Shown here: in pieces, positions 40,401 to 52,400 of the stretch
Numbering within the stretch: the stretch's first letter is position 1
How the letters are laid out: each line of letters opens with the position of its first letter
Assembly: GCF_949628215.1 (NCBI RefSeq)
Contig: NC_134279.1
Span: 57,028,266 to 57,092,265 of the forward strand
Origin: Phalacrocorax aristotelis
Taxonomy: Eukaryota > Chordata > Aves > Suliformes > Phalacrocoracidae
Direction: 5' to 3'
DNA length: 64,000 nucleotides
Made by a program: the position numbers and the translations under genes
Notes under the pieces: generated by a model
The model's input: the letters and a program-made list of their open reading frames with translations, nothing else
The model's database searches: none
What the model was told of the DNA's origin: nothing

Positions 40401-43400
40401 CCCTTCCATCTTAAGTATGGGTATGCTTTATTTTTTTCTTGCAGTTGTAGACAATATTTTTATGACAGGTTGGTCTCTGCTTATTTGATTAATAGGCTGA
40501 GTTCTTATAAATTGGTTTGATGCCAGTGGCTTCTTAATTCTGGAGGAAGAAATATAGCACTTAGTAGCTTTTTTGCAAAGTGGTGAGCTTTTACGTAGAC
40601 CTGCAGCACTGAAATGTGAGGTTAGTCAGCAGTAAGCCTTAGCTTACAGCTTAGGTTTTTAAAATTTCATAGAAAGGTAGCTCTTAAAGACTGGGGGGGT
40701 GATGTAATGCAGTTAGGGTCCAGTTTGTGATTGTAGTTTGATAGATGTCCTACTTCATATTTGAAAGTGAATACTTGAAATGATACAAGTCTTGGACGTG
40801 ATTTCCTGTAAGGTGCCAGATTGCATCTGGCACTGTAATAATGGGACAAATCTGCAGCCTTATTTCTGTCCTCTTGACTGTAGATTGGTAGGCATTTCAA
40901 ATTAATGTATGAACTACCATAACGTTAACATCCTTCCTTGTTGTAAAGCATATCCCTTTTTAATTTTAGTTCCCGGCATTGCTTTCAGAGGTTTGAGTAC
41001 CAACCAGTTGTTGTGAAATTCTTTATTCTCCTTGTGTAAATAAAACACAGTGAAGACTTCCTTGCAGGTTATATTTGAAAAAACTGACTATAATTAAATA
41101 AAGCTTTTGATGATTTAATCTGTTTATGCTAAATGAGCGTGGGTGAGACATGGAAGAAATTGGTAACATTTTATGATCGTTTTCTAAAGATGCAGAATAC
41201 AAACAAACCCTGGGAATGTGATAATTTTTAGTTGCAATTCTAGTGAATGTTTTGTGTATGTATATACAAAGAGGAAAGAAAAATTTTATCTGTTGATACT
41301 GAGCTTTCTCAGTATTGGTCTAGTCTGTGCGCTCTAGTGAATATATTCTGAAGTTTAGGCAAGGAGATGATGGCATGTGTAACTGCAAAAGCTTTCAGTG
41401 TAGTATAATGCACCTAGGGCAGGAAAGCTGGTTTTACTGAAGCTGCAGAGTATAGAGGGATATGTGTGAGGCTCAGAACTTAACTTCTAAGATTGCTTTT
41501 TAAGTGAAGATTGAAGAAGGTGAATTGAAGGTAGTAGGAAGTGGCGCAGTGAGTGTTTACGAAGCTTCTCAGCACCTTTTTGCTGTCATTTTGATTAAAG
41601 AAGAACAAATGCTGTAATACTGATATATGAAAATAAATGTCTATAGTTTGGCAGTTATCTTAACAAACAGGCAATATATAGTGTTTAGTGCCTGCTAACA
41701 CTTGCTTTAACTCTACCATTGTCAGTGTTCAAGGCTTGTACTGGCAGGAGTAGGGAAGTGATTGTGCCCCTGTACTCAGCACTGGTGAGGCCACCTCTTG
41801 AATATTGTGTTCAGCTTTGGGCCCCTGAGTACAAGGGGGACATCAAGTTGCTAGAGTGTGTCCAGAGAAGGGCAACAAAGCTGGTGAAGGGTCTGGCAAA
41901 CAAGTCTTATGAGGAACGGCTGAGAGAACTGGGGTTGTTCAGTCTGCAGAAGAGGAGTCTGGGGGGGAGACCTTATCGCTCTCTACAACTGCATGAAAGG
42001 AAGTTGTAGTGAGGTGGGTGTTGGTCTTTTCTCCCAAGTCACTAGCGATAGAATGAGAGGAAACAGCTTCAAGCTGCATCAGGGGAGGTTTAGATTGGAT
42101 ACTAGGGAAAATTTCTTTACTGAAAGAGTGGTCAGGTATTGGAACAGGCTGCCCAGGGAGGTGGTAGAGTCGGATCCCGGGAGGTGTTTAAAAGACGTGT
42201 AGACGTGGCACTTCAGGGCATGGTTTAGGAATCATGGTAGCGTTGGGTTGATGGTTGGACTTGATGATCCTAGAGGTCTTTTTCCAACCTTAATGATTCC
42301 ATGATTCTATAAGTTTTTAAATGAATGCTTTAAAATTAAAGTAGTACATTCTACAGATGTGCCAACTCTTTCCTTATTTCCTCAGGTTGGTACTTTTGAC
42401 ACAGTAGTCTCCAACTTTTCCACCCAGGTGTTCTTGCAGGAGCTGTATTTCATGTTTGCTCCTTCATCAAGCAACTAGAAAGTAAATGTCCAATGCCCAG
42501 AATGAAGGTATGCTTGCCACGTGATGGATTTGGGCTCAGTCAGGTATAAAAATGTGATTGGATGTGCACCTGTGGCTTGACTGAAAATAGTAGTCTTAAA
42601 GATGTACTATATCCAGTTGCGTTATAGGGATATACTCTGTAGAGTTGTGTGCTGGAGGTTGTGCATAGCCAGTTGTATGATGATTGTCACTCCAAGGAGA
42701 TGTAATAACAAGAGTAGGAAATAGCACGCTTAGTCTGCGACATGTGCCTGTGTGGTTCCTTGAGCTGAGGAGTATCGTGTGGAGGCTTGTTCATGGGGGC
42801 CCAGCCTGTTAGGCTGGCTGCCCTTCCTCTGAAGCATCTTCCTGAGATACATAGTGAAGCTTGAACAGAAGTGTGGATGTCTGACTTTCACTGGGGAAGT
42901 TGGAAGGAAAGAAATAGAGAAATTGCAGTGGATGAAGGTAGTAGTGGGAATTTCCTGTGTAGTGATGGAATCTGTGAATTCTGCATGGCCAATGGCATGA
43001 AATTACAAGTTTCTGCTGAGTCTTTGCACAATATGTGGAGACTTGACCTTGCCAAGGTAGTGTCTGAAATACATGTTCTGGATATAATAGGTAAGAGGCT
43101 AGGGAGTGGGCCAAGGGACTGGAGGGTGACTTAGATTTTGTGTAACTTGTTTGTAAGGATTTATAGAACATGCTAGAAATAAGCTTTTTTTCATGTACAA
43201 CCTTAATTATCTGTGAAATGCATGTGCATTCTGATGTATTCAATTGCATTCTAACATAGTTTTTATTCTATGTATCTTTCTGATTTGGCATACAGAATGA
43301 AAAGTGCTTATTTAACAAGCAGCTATTCACACCAAATTATTGTTATAGTTTTAAAACTTTTCGGTGATTGGTGTATGCCATACCTGTGTTTACTTTACAA

Positions 43401-46400
43401 GCTCCAGCCTGAATAGATTGCTCAGGCCTGTTGGTCATCAATGTAATGGCTGAGTGGTTGACAAAATATTAACGAAAAGTCTTGAGAGAGGAGAATACAC
43501 TTGTATCCCCTTATACAGATGACAGTGTGATGCAGGTTGGTACAAGGTTCCTCATAGTTTACAGAAGAATATACACAAAACTCAGCTTTCACTGACTAGT
43601 GGAGGCAGGTGCTGTGAGTGTCACTAAGTCTAGTAATACCATTTCAAATTAAGCACATGTAAAATGAAGAATATACTGATGTTGCTTTTCTGGGAATAAT
43701 CTGGCTAGTGTCATGCAGAAAATTCGTAGCACGTGAATGAGTGGTATCCCATTAACCAACAAATGCTTAGTGGCCTTGGCTTCCAAGAATCACGGCCTTC
43801 CAGCTCAAGATTGGTCCATGACAATGAGCAAGAAATCAAGTGAAGGTGGCACCAGGACTGCATGAATTAGCAAGGAGCCCCTGACAAAGCTCAAGTGTAA
43901 AAAAGGAACATACAGAGTGAAAGCAGGGACAGGTAGCTGTAGAGGAGTATAAATGGACAGTGTTAGCTAGCAAAGCCAAAGCCCACCTGGGGTTTAATCT
44001 GGTGAAGGGCTTGTAGAAGCCCTTCTTGTTCTCCTTCAGATGTAACAGCAGGAAGATGATGACTATGGGAAATGTGAGCCTGCCTGCTGAATGGGGCAGG
44101 GAACCTAGAGACAAAGGACACAGGAGAGGATGCAGTACATAGTGCCTTCTCCACTTTGGTCTCTACTGATAAGATCAGCCTTCAGGACCCACGGATTCCT
44201 GATACCAGCTGGAAAGTCTGAAGCAAGAAAGACTTAGCTTGGTGGAGGAGGACCATGTTGTGGGGACACTTAAACTGGGAATACATGAGTCCATGGGATC
44301 TGACCAGATGCATTCATGAGTGCAGTGGGAGCTGGCAGGTCTTACTGATAGGCCACTCTCGGTTACCTTTGCAAGGTCATGATGGTCTGGGGGGGGAGGG
44401 GGTGTTCCTGAGGACTGGAAGAATATAATTGATCTCACTGTAGGGTAGCTTACATTAGTTTCCTACATTTGCTTAGTTCTAACTGTGACAATTAATATTC
44501 TATGAGTATTTCTCAGAACAGGTGATTTGTGGAAATAAATAGAATTAGTCATTTTGATTAAGATAGCTATACTAGACACTTTTTAAATTTAAGTTCATTG
44601 TTTGGTCATCCTCTTGGTGAGCTGTTTTTCTACCATTGAGATTAATGGTTAAATTTTCACAAAGTTTTAATAAGAAATTTACCTGTTTATGTGTTCTTTT
44701 GCAGACTTTAAATTGTTACACTACTACAGGTATGTGTGTGTAACACTAGTTTAAAAGAAACACAAAGTGGGAAGTGTGTTGTGTATACTGGGCAGATGTG
44801 GTGCAGGAAAATAGGTAAAGTAGTATGGAATGAATTGTATAAAGGTTATGGTAAATGTCCCTTTAAATAGTTTATTCTCTGTTAAATTTGGCAGGGACCA
44901 ACGTTATGTTCTACATGCACAACTGTTGAATGATCTGTATACAATATAGAGATATGAATTTTTAATGTTTATTTATCAGGTAACTATTTTTAATTACATG
45001 TTGCCTAGAATTACTGCTGTTACTGGTATATTCATTAACTTCTTGCCTTTTTCTTATGTTAGTGTTAATGTCGTTCTCTTGGTGTCTTCCTTTTTAAACA
45101 TTTATCTACCTCACTATTGGAAGTAATTTCTGCAGTTTTGCAGATTTTTAACTCCAGATCACTCAGCTGGGAGAGATGAGATTGACCTTCTGGGGGTTCT
45201 CGGTTTTTGGTTTTTTTTCTTGGTGTGTCCCCCCTTTTCTTTTTGTTTGTATGCTCACTTCTGTGTTAAAATGCATCAGCAGATAATAGTTCATTTGATA
45301 CCGCCATGAAGCAGCACAAGATATTTAAGTATACTCATTAATTCAGTAGATTTTAGTCATTCATTATCATAGCTTTACAAAGCATCTTGACTATATACTT
45401 TTTTGTGTTTTTTTAAATGATCATTGCTTGTGAGAAATGCATTGAGTTCACATTCACAATAGATTTATTTTTTTTTTGTCATTAAGTGCCTTGAATCTTG
45501 TGTATATGTGTATATAAATCTATTTATATGGAGAACCATGCTGTGCTTTTACAGGCTATGAGAAGACAGAAGATGTTTCAGAGAAAACTTCTCTAGCTGA
45601 TCAAGAGGAACTGAGAACTATATTCATCAATCAGCCCCAGCTGACCAAATTCTGCAATAACCATGTCAGGTATTAACTAGTGTTTTTTAAACACATATTT
45701 CATTTCAGAACATTGCATTTTGCATAGCAAAAATGAAGAAAAGATTCTGTTTGTTCTACTTCTGCCATTTCCTCTGACCACTAGTTATAGCCTCAGACTC
45801 TGGAGAGGGAGGTGAGGTGAAATGAGGAGAGCAGCAGAGCCGTTTCAGTTACAAACCTGACCTTCCAAATTTTTAAGAACGGAATGAGGAAGGAATGGAT
45901 GCTTTACAGCTGCACCATCAGCATGTCCCTATTGTATGGATTTTTTCTTCAGCTTTCAGTTCACTTGAGGTTCAGTTCATCTTTGAATGTATTTCTGGTA
46001 GCTGGATGCCAATGCAGATGTACTTCACTTGATCATGGCATTGTTTGTGCTTTGGAAACTCTTGTCTTTTTCAGTCAGCCAGCTACAAAGATGCTGTGGT
46101 TGCGTATGAAACTGGTTTTGAATTTCAAGGTCAGGTTTTTGGACTCTGCTGATAGTTTATGCTCTGGTTTTTTGTTTGTTTTTATTGGATGTTAAGTAAT
46201 ACACAGAATACTCATAAGTAATTTATGTTTAGATCTGATAACATCCTCAGTTCTGTTGTTAAAATTCAAACTAAATGAATAGCAAAGATATCCCCGTTGC
46301 AAGTAGGTGTGTTTTCTGAGGGCACATTTGATAATATGCAGAAATTTTATAGATGTTGAGAATAATGTGATGAGGTTTTTTCCATGGACTTGAGAAACTT

Positions 46401-49400
46401 CATAATGCTTTTTGATTGTGTATGCAACTTGTCTTTTCTGTCTTTTGCTTTGTTTCTTCACAGTGTTGAGCTTTTTTTGCAGGATACATTTATTCCCCCT
46501 TGAAACTGACTTTTACGCAAAGTCGAAGCAAATATTACTAACTTAAAAAGAGGTTAAAATATTCTTACAGGTCTTTTGCTTGTAAGTTTTTGGTATGGTA
46601 ATTTTCACTATTACTGTTCTAGGACCTTAGATGGTAGCAGTCTGTTCTTAAATGTAAGGCTGACAAAGAGCTGGGAGCTCAAACATTTTGTCATGATGGC
46701 TTAGCAGAGATGATTACGCTGGGATAAGATCTGTTCTGTTCTTCCAGCCTAGCAAAACCACACTTAATATCCAATATTTATAATTTTAAAATTAAAAAAG
46801 TGAACTTTCCAATCAGCAAAGGGTATAGGGTTTTATTTTTTAATAGATTTTTATTATTTTAATTCTGTCTAAAATGCACCATTTCAGTTTAGTTGATCCC
46901 ATTGTTAGGATTTTTGCACTGAATCGTGTAAACTCGTACACAGCATGGAAGCCCCACAGGTCTCAGTCCTTGCACCCTCCTTGTTATGCTTGCTATAGCT
47001 TTTTCCCCAAGAATTCTGTATGAACTGGAGCTGTTGTGCAGAGTTACCTGCCCAGCGTACGCTGTGGCTTATGGGGCAGGGTACTCCCCTGGGCCTCAGA
47101 GCTCTGGGCCTGGGGCCTGCCCTGCCTGTTCCCTCAATGGTGGTGTGACCACCTGGCTGCTGCCTTTCTTTTTTGCCTCTCCTCGTTGCCTGTAACTGAG
47201 TGACAGCAGGGCTTGACTGCTTCCCACAGAGCAGGCAGACATGACAAGGGAACTTCTTGCCTCAACATGAAATCTTGTGACAGTTTCTGTGGGCTGCGGG
47301 CACTTCCCTGGGTTAGCCAGTTCGTGGACACCTGGAGGACTCTGTAGAAGTCTTTCAGTTTCTCTTTTAGACAAAACGAATCTGTTTGCTAGGACAGAAA
47401 TCACAAAAGGTTCTGTTTTATTTGAAAGCTTGTGTAACTGAGAGGGAAGGAACACATCTGAAGAATTTTTTTTGTACTGTAACAATAGTGAATGTTTTTG
47501 TCTTTTTCTCTTAGCACTGCAAAGTACAACATAATCACATTCCTGCCAAGGTTCCTTTATTCCCAGTTCAGAAGAGCCGCTAATGCATTTTTTCTTTTTA
47601 TTGCATTACTTCAGGTAAGATCCACAGTAAGATGCTAATGTTTGAAACTTGTTGAAAGAACATTTATACCATAGACAGTGTTTTGCAGAGATCCTGAAGT
47701 TGGTGTACTGTTCTTTCTGAGCTAGTTAGCCTCTCAGAATAGCTGTATTGTGTAGACGCACCTTTAATAAATGTTTGGGTTTGTGGGTTGGTTTTTTTTT
47801 TTACTCTTTGGAGATAACACAATATACACAAAGAGTTTTCTGTAAAATGGGTCCAGTATAGTTGAAATACTGTCAGGTGAAAAAGACTGTTGTGACAGGA
47901 AAATCCCATTTAGAAAATATCTGGTGTACACAGAAAAATGTTACCTGTAATTGGCATTTCTCGTAATGGAGGGTTCTGCCTAAAAACCTAAACCTAAACT
48001 TTATGAACTTTAATCCTGTAGTCTGTTCTGAGGAGCAGGAATTGCAGCTGAAGGGAAGTGATTATTTATTCTTAAAGTGAAGCTGACAAGGGTTGAACCA
48101 GCAGTGGAGTTCAGTATTACCACAGCTATTTCCCATATCCCAGCTGGTTAACTGTGCTGGTCAGGAAGAAAGCACACATTCTATACCACCACTGCAGCTT
48201 CATTCAGTATGTTTGTAAAGGGCTATCCCTGACCAAGCTTACTGAGAAGTACATAATGTTTTGCAGATATATCAGAATATTTTAATTTGTTGGTAGTTCA
48301 AGTTGCTAAAGCAGATCATGGGGTTTTTTTTCTATAGTATTCTACAAATAAAATAGCTGATGATGAATGAAAATTGAACTGTGGGCAGGTGCAGTGATAA
48401 TTACCATTGGCTGGTTCTGTATTCCAATCATATTTGATAAAAACACGTTTTCTGCATAATTTCTAGTGCATTTTTTAGAATGTGTTGATTTGTCTGTTGT
48501 GGAGATCATTGTGTCAGGAATTGACATACCAAACAAAAATTTTGCACATATGTATACTTTTTCCTCCCTCACTTCAGGTGTTTCATCAAGTGAAAGTTAA
48601 TCGCTCTGTACTTACTCAGGTTTTTTTTCTTGTGCTGTAAGTGCTTGGAGCAGTTTCTTAGGATACATCTGCACAGGGAGCTTACACTGTTTTCTGGGGG
48701 TTTGAAAAAATCTGAAGGTTAGGGTTTCGTTGAGTTGTCTGCCTGCAAACCTGCGGCTTCAAAATAAACATCCTTTTGACCTTATCTGGTATCTCAGGCT
48801 AATCCAGTGCCACTGTGCATGTCAAGCTAGCGACACAGAATATGAGGTTTCAGAAGCTGCTTGAGGCTTGGCATGACTGGGTGAGAGGCTGCAGGTAGGT
48901 GTGTGGAGTGTTAAGGAAGTGGAGTGTTAGGATGTACAAGCCCACCATCTCCTGTCAGGCTATTGGTAAGACTGCACTGGCAGGAGTAACAAATATGGGG
49001 TGGTGGAACCAGAATACAGGCTGGTGGCCCTTTTGCTTTCATATTTTGCCTGGAAAATAATGTGTAATTGGAATGGGGGAGTTTGGGCATACATGTAGGG
49101 AGGAGTGAAAGGGTAAGAATAGCTGGAGAAGTGATAAATCCCTTTCCCTTGTAGCCAACACATAGGCACTTGCCCAACACTAACTTTCTGCCTGGTTTCC
49201 ATTTAATTGCTTGAAAAATGTGGTCTAGAGTAACCTGGAAAATAGATCCGTATTGGTCTTGCTCCAAGAAACAGCATATGTACATGTAACATTCTGTTTT
49301 CTTTCGGAAGCACAGTGTGGTGGCAGTAAAAAGAAATGTATATAATTCATAAATAATGTTGGCTGTTTTTCAAAACATTTTATGATAAATTGAGGGTGTC

Positions 49401-52400
49401 CTCGAGCTACATTGGGGCACCACTTATTAGTGTACTCTGTTCTTGCAAAGATCTCATTATAGGCATATGGGCTACATTGCCTATTACAAGTGTGTTAATG
49501 CAGCAATCCTCTCACCTGTCAATGTTGCCATTAAGAACTCTAGTCAATATAAAGGTAATTATGGATAACCATCCACGTATATCACATATGTACCTGCATC
49601 TTGTCAGCATTTACCTTACGTACACATTCGCATGCCTTATCTCTGCCCATACCTGCTTAGCAAAAATGTGTTTCTTACAATAGTCTGGCAGAAAGCAGTT
49701 ATTTGAAATTTGTCAATTAATAACCAGTATGATACAAAATATTTCTTAGAGATTAAAACTGTAAGGAATTAAAAATACCTTGGACTTGTGTCCATTCTAA
49801 CAAAAATCTAAAGTGAAAAAATTAGTTGTATTCTATAAATATGTATTTTAATTTAATTAGAAACACAGAAAAGGAAGGTGAATATTCTGCAGATGCTAAA
49901 ACCTCTGAAAGTAACTCCACTGAATACTATGCTATTTAAAATGCAAATGTTATTTTATTGTATCAGCTGCTTTTCAATCGAAGACAGTAACCGTCTCGGA
50001 AATAATCAGCACCATGTCTAAAAAGTGAATCCAGTTGCTTTGCCTGTATTTGCACAGAAAGTACTGCTTCTTGTATTAAAAATGTTTTCAACCAGCGATG
50101 CAAACACATTTTTTTCTTTTTTTAATAGCAAATACCAGATGTATCACCAACAGGCCGTTACACAACATTGGTCCCACTCTTGTTTATTTTAGCTGTAGCT
50201 GCAGTGAAGGAGATAATAGAGGATATTGTAAGTATTTAATAGCAATATTTTGTAAATAGCTTTCAAATTTTTCATAGATGATATTACAAAAATTTTGTTG
50301 AATAATTCTGTGTTGAACCATTCTTGCCTTTTGGATGCTTTTGAAAACTTATAGAGCTACTTCAGAAGATGAAATCTTTAGAATATGATGTTATGATTTG
50401 AAAATGTGTTTACTATATATACAAGTGACAATAAAGTGGCAAAACAGTGACTGCTGTGTTTATTATATAGATTGTTTCTAGTCAAACAGCTTTCAATAAT
50501 GAAGTAAAAGCATATTTTTAAAGTGTGAACTGGAACCAAAGACTCCACACAACCCAGTCAAGTCCAGAATATTGCTGATTTTCTCAAAAAAGGGCTCTGC
50601 TAAAAGGAGATTGGAAGGTAATGAATTAATCTCAGGTGGAATCTATTTTAAAACCAAATAATCTTTACATATTTATTTGGTTAGAAATTTTTTTTCTTCC
50701 TGCATGGGCAAGAGCAGAGTGCTTTACAAACCCTCTAATTGTACTTGTGAGCGGGCTTTAAGTTCAGTCTGTGAATGAGGTACTAGACTAACATTTTATA
50801 GAAAAATTGTGATAACTTCTGGCTTTAGTCACAATGAAGAATGTAGGAATAAAAAGTCTAACTTGGGACCCTTTTTGTTTTTGCATTTTTATTTGAGGTG
50901 CCTTTGAAAGAATAGATAAGCCCTCAGGAACTCAGCTGAGGATCTAGGAGGCTGCACAGTCTCAAGCATCTTCACTTGTCCTTTGTACCTGAAACTGGAT
51001 GGATTTTTGTTTCATGACTAAATAATTCCTAGACCTTTCTAAAAAGTGTCTTTTGACTTGCTGCTGGAATTATAATGTGACACTTTTAGTATGTTTAGAA
51101 CAGTAATCTTATTTGGTTTAATACATTTTAGATGAATGAGTACAGGTCACTAGAGTGCCACCTTTAAAGTTTTAAAAATGGATTTTCCCCAGTTGTCAAA
51201 TCCAGGTCCAAATCCAGATCCATGCATCTGATGAATCTCTTTATTTCTGAAGTCACATGCATATAATCCTTGGTTTCATTGTTGTGACTTTGCACGGTTT
51301 GTAGACAGCAAGGGGAATGTGCCTTTTTTAGTTTTTCCTGTTGCTTGAGCCCAGTGCAATTTACGGTTAGTCTTTCCTCTCTTGGTGCTAAGTGGGATCT
51401 GCTGATGCCTGATAGCCAGGCAGACATGGAATGTTTGTCGTTGTTAACCAGGTGCCCCCACCTATTCCAAGCTTTCCTTGGCTCTCTCCAGTTAGTGTTT
51501 GTGGTAGTGGTTGTTTTGGTTACTTCTTGCGTTGAATGAGAACTTTAAAAGAGCTGGGATATTGTCATGGCTTGGAAGTGTCCATTCTGACTGCTTCTGC
51601 TTTGTGGGTAGGGAAAGGAATTTCAGGCTCTGCTTACTTCTTACAAAAGATTTTGGGGTTTTCCGAGTACCTTCCTGCCCGCTCTTCACTGGAAGCGTAT
51701 GGTAGAACTTCTTTCTTAATTTGCATAACATAGTTGAGTCTTTCAGTTGATGTCTTGATTGTCTCTTGATTTACCAAGTCACTCTAGATGCTAAGATTTT
51801 CTTCATCCCCTCTTGTTCTGTTTTAGTTCTGCCAGATATGTTATGTGGAGGTGTCATGATCCACTGTTAGGTTGAACAGTTTGGCAGAGGTTAAACCCCC
51901 TTGTTTTCCAACCAACCTCAGATAATTCTGGGAGGTTGGGGGCGGCTGGGCTTAACTTCTGATTAACTCCAATGTGTTATCGTGACTAGGCTCCTTTTAC
52001 GTTCTTGGAAACAGAATTAAGACTCAAAATGGAGTCAAGTGCCAAGTCACTTTATTTGGCCAGAAATAGGTACAGGAGAGAAAAGCAAAGAAAGAGGAAA
52101 AAAGGTGAAAAAAAGAACAAGAGGGAGGGAGAGAGTGGGACTGTTGTGATACCTATCACCACGGATCTGCGGCAGTCTGTCCAGTCTGGGCGTGGGGGGA
52201 GTCCGGGCATCCGATGCATCTTTGAAGCTGGTGGAGGGGAGGATGTTCCAGAACATGCCCCCGTCATCTCTGCTGGTTTCGCCTTTTATAAGGTTGCTCT
52301 CTTGCATAGTCAGTAACTGTCCTGCATACCCCTGCCTCCCATTCAGCGGTGGGACGCATGCCCAGTACTGTTACTAGAGGGCTCTTGAAAGTTCTAGAGG

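Larger units (their letters stand above)
34428..45554 (+). other. ATP8A1 intron 1
   Basis: An 11.1-kb intron whose first 570 bases are CpG island. It holds the two sense CR1 fragments (41.7 and 43.7 kb) and the 19-T run. The part from about 42,780 to 43,140 is less AT-rich and lacks recognised homology; it may be another old repeat. Confidence 0.85.

Noticed and set aside
42809..43249. 146-codon minus-strand open frame in intron 1
   Set aside because: No family resemblance, antisense in an intron, and expected by chance.
52005..52316. 103-codon Lys/Arg-rich open frame, plus overlapping minus-strand frames
   Set aside because: They lie wholly inside the antisense solo LTR defined by its ends and target duplication; non-coding LTR sequence.
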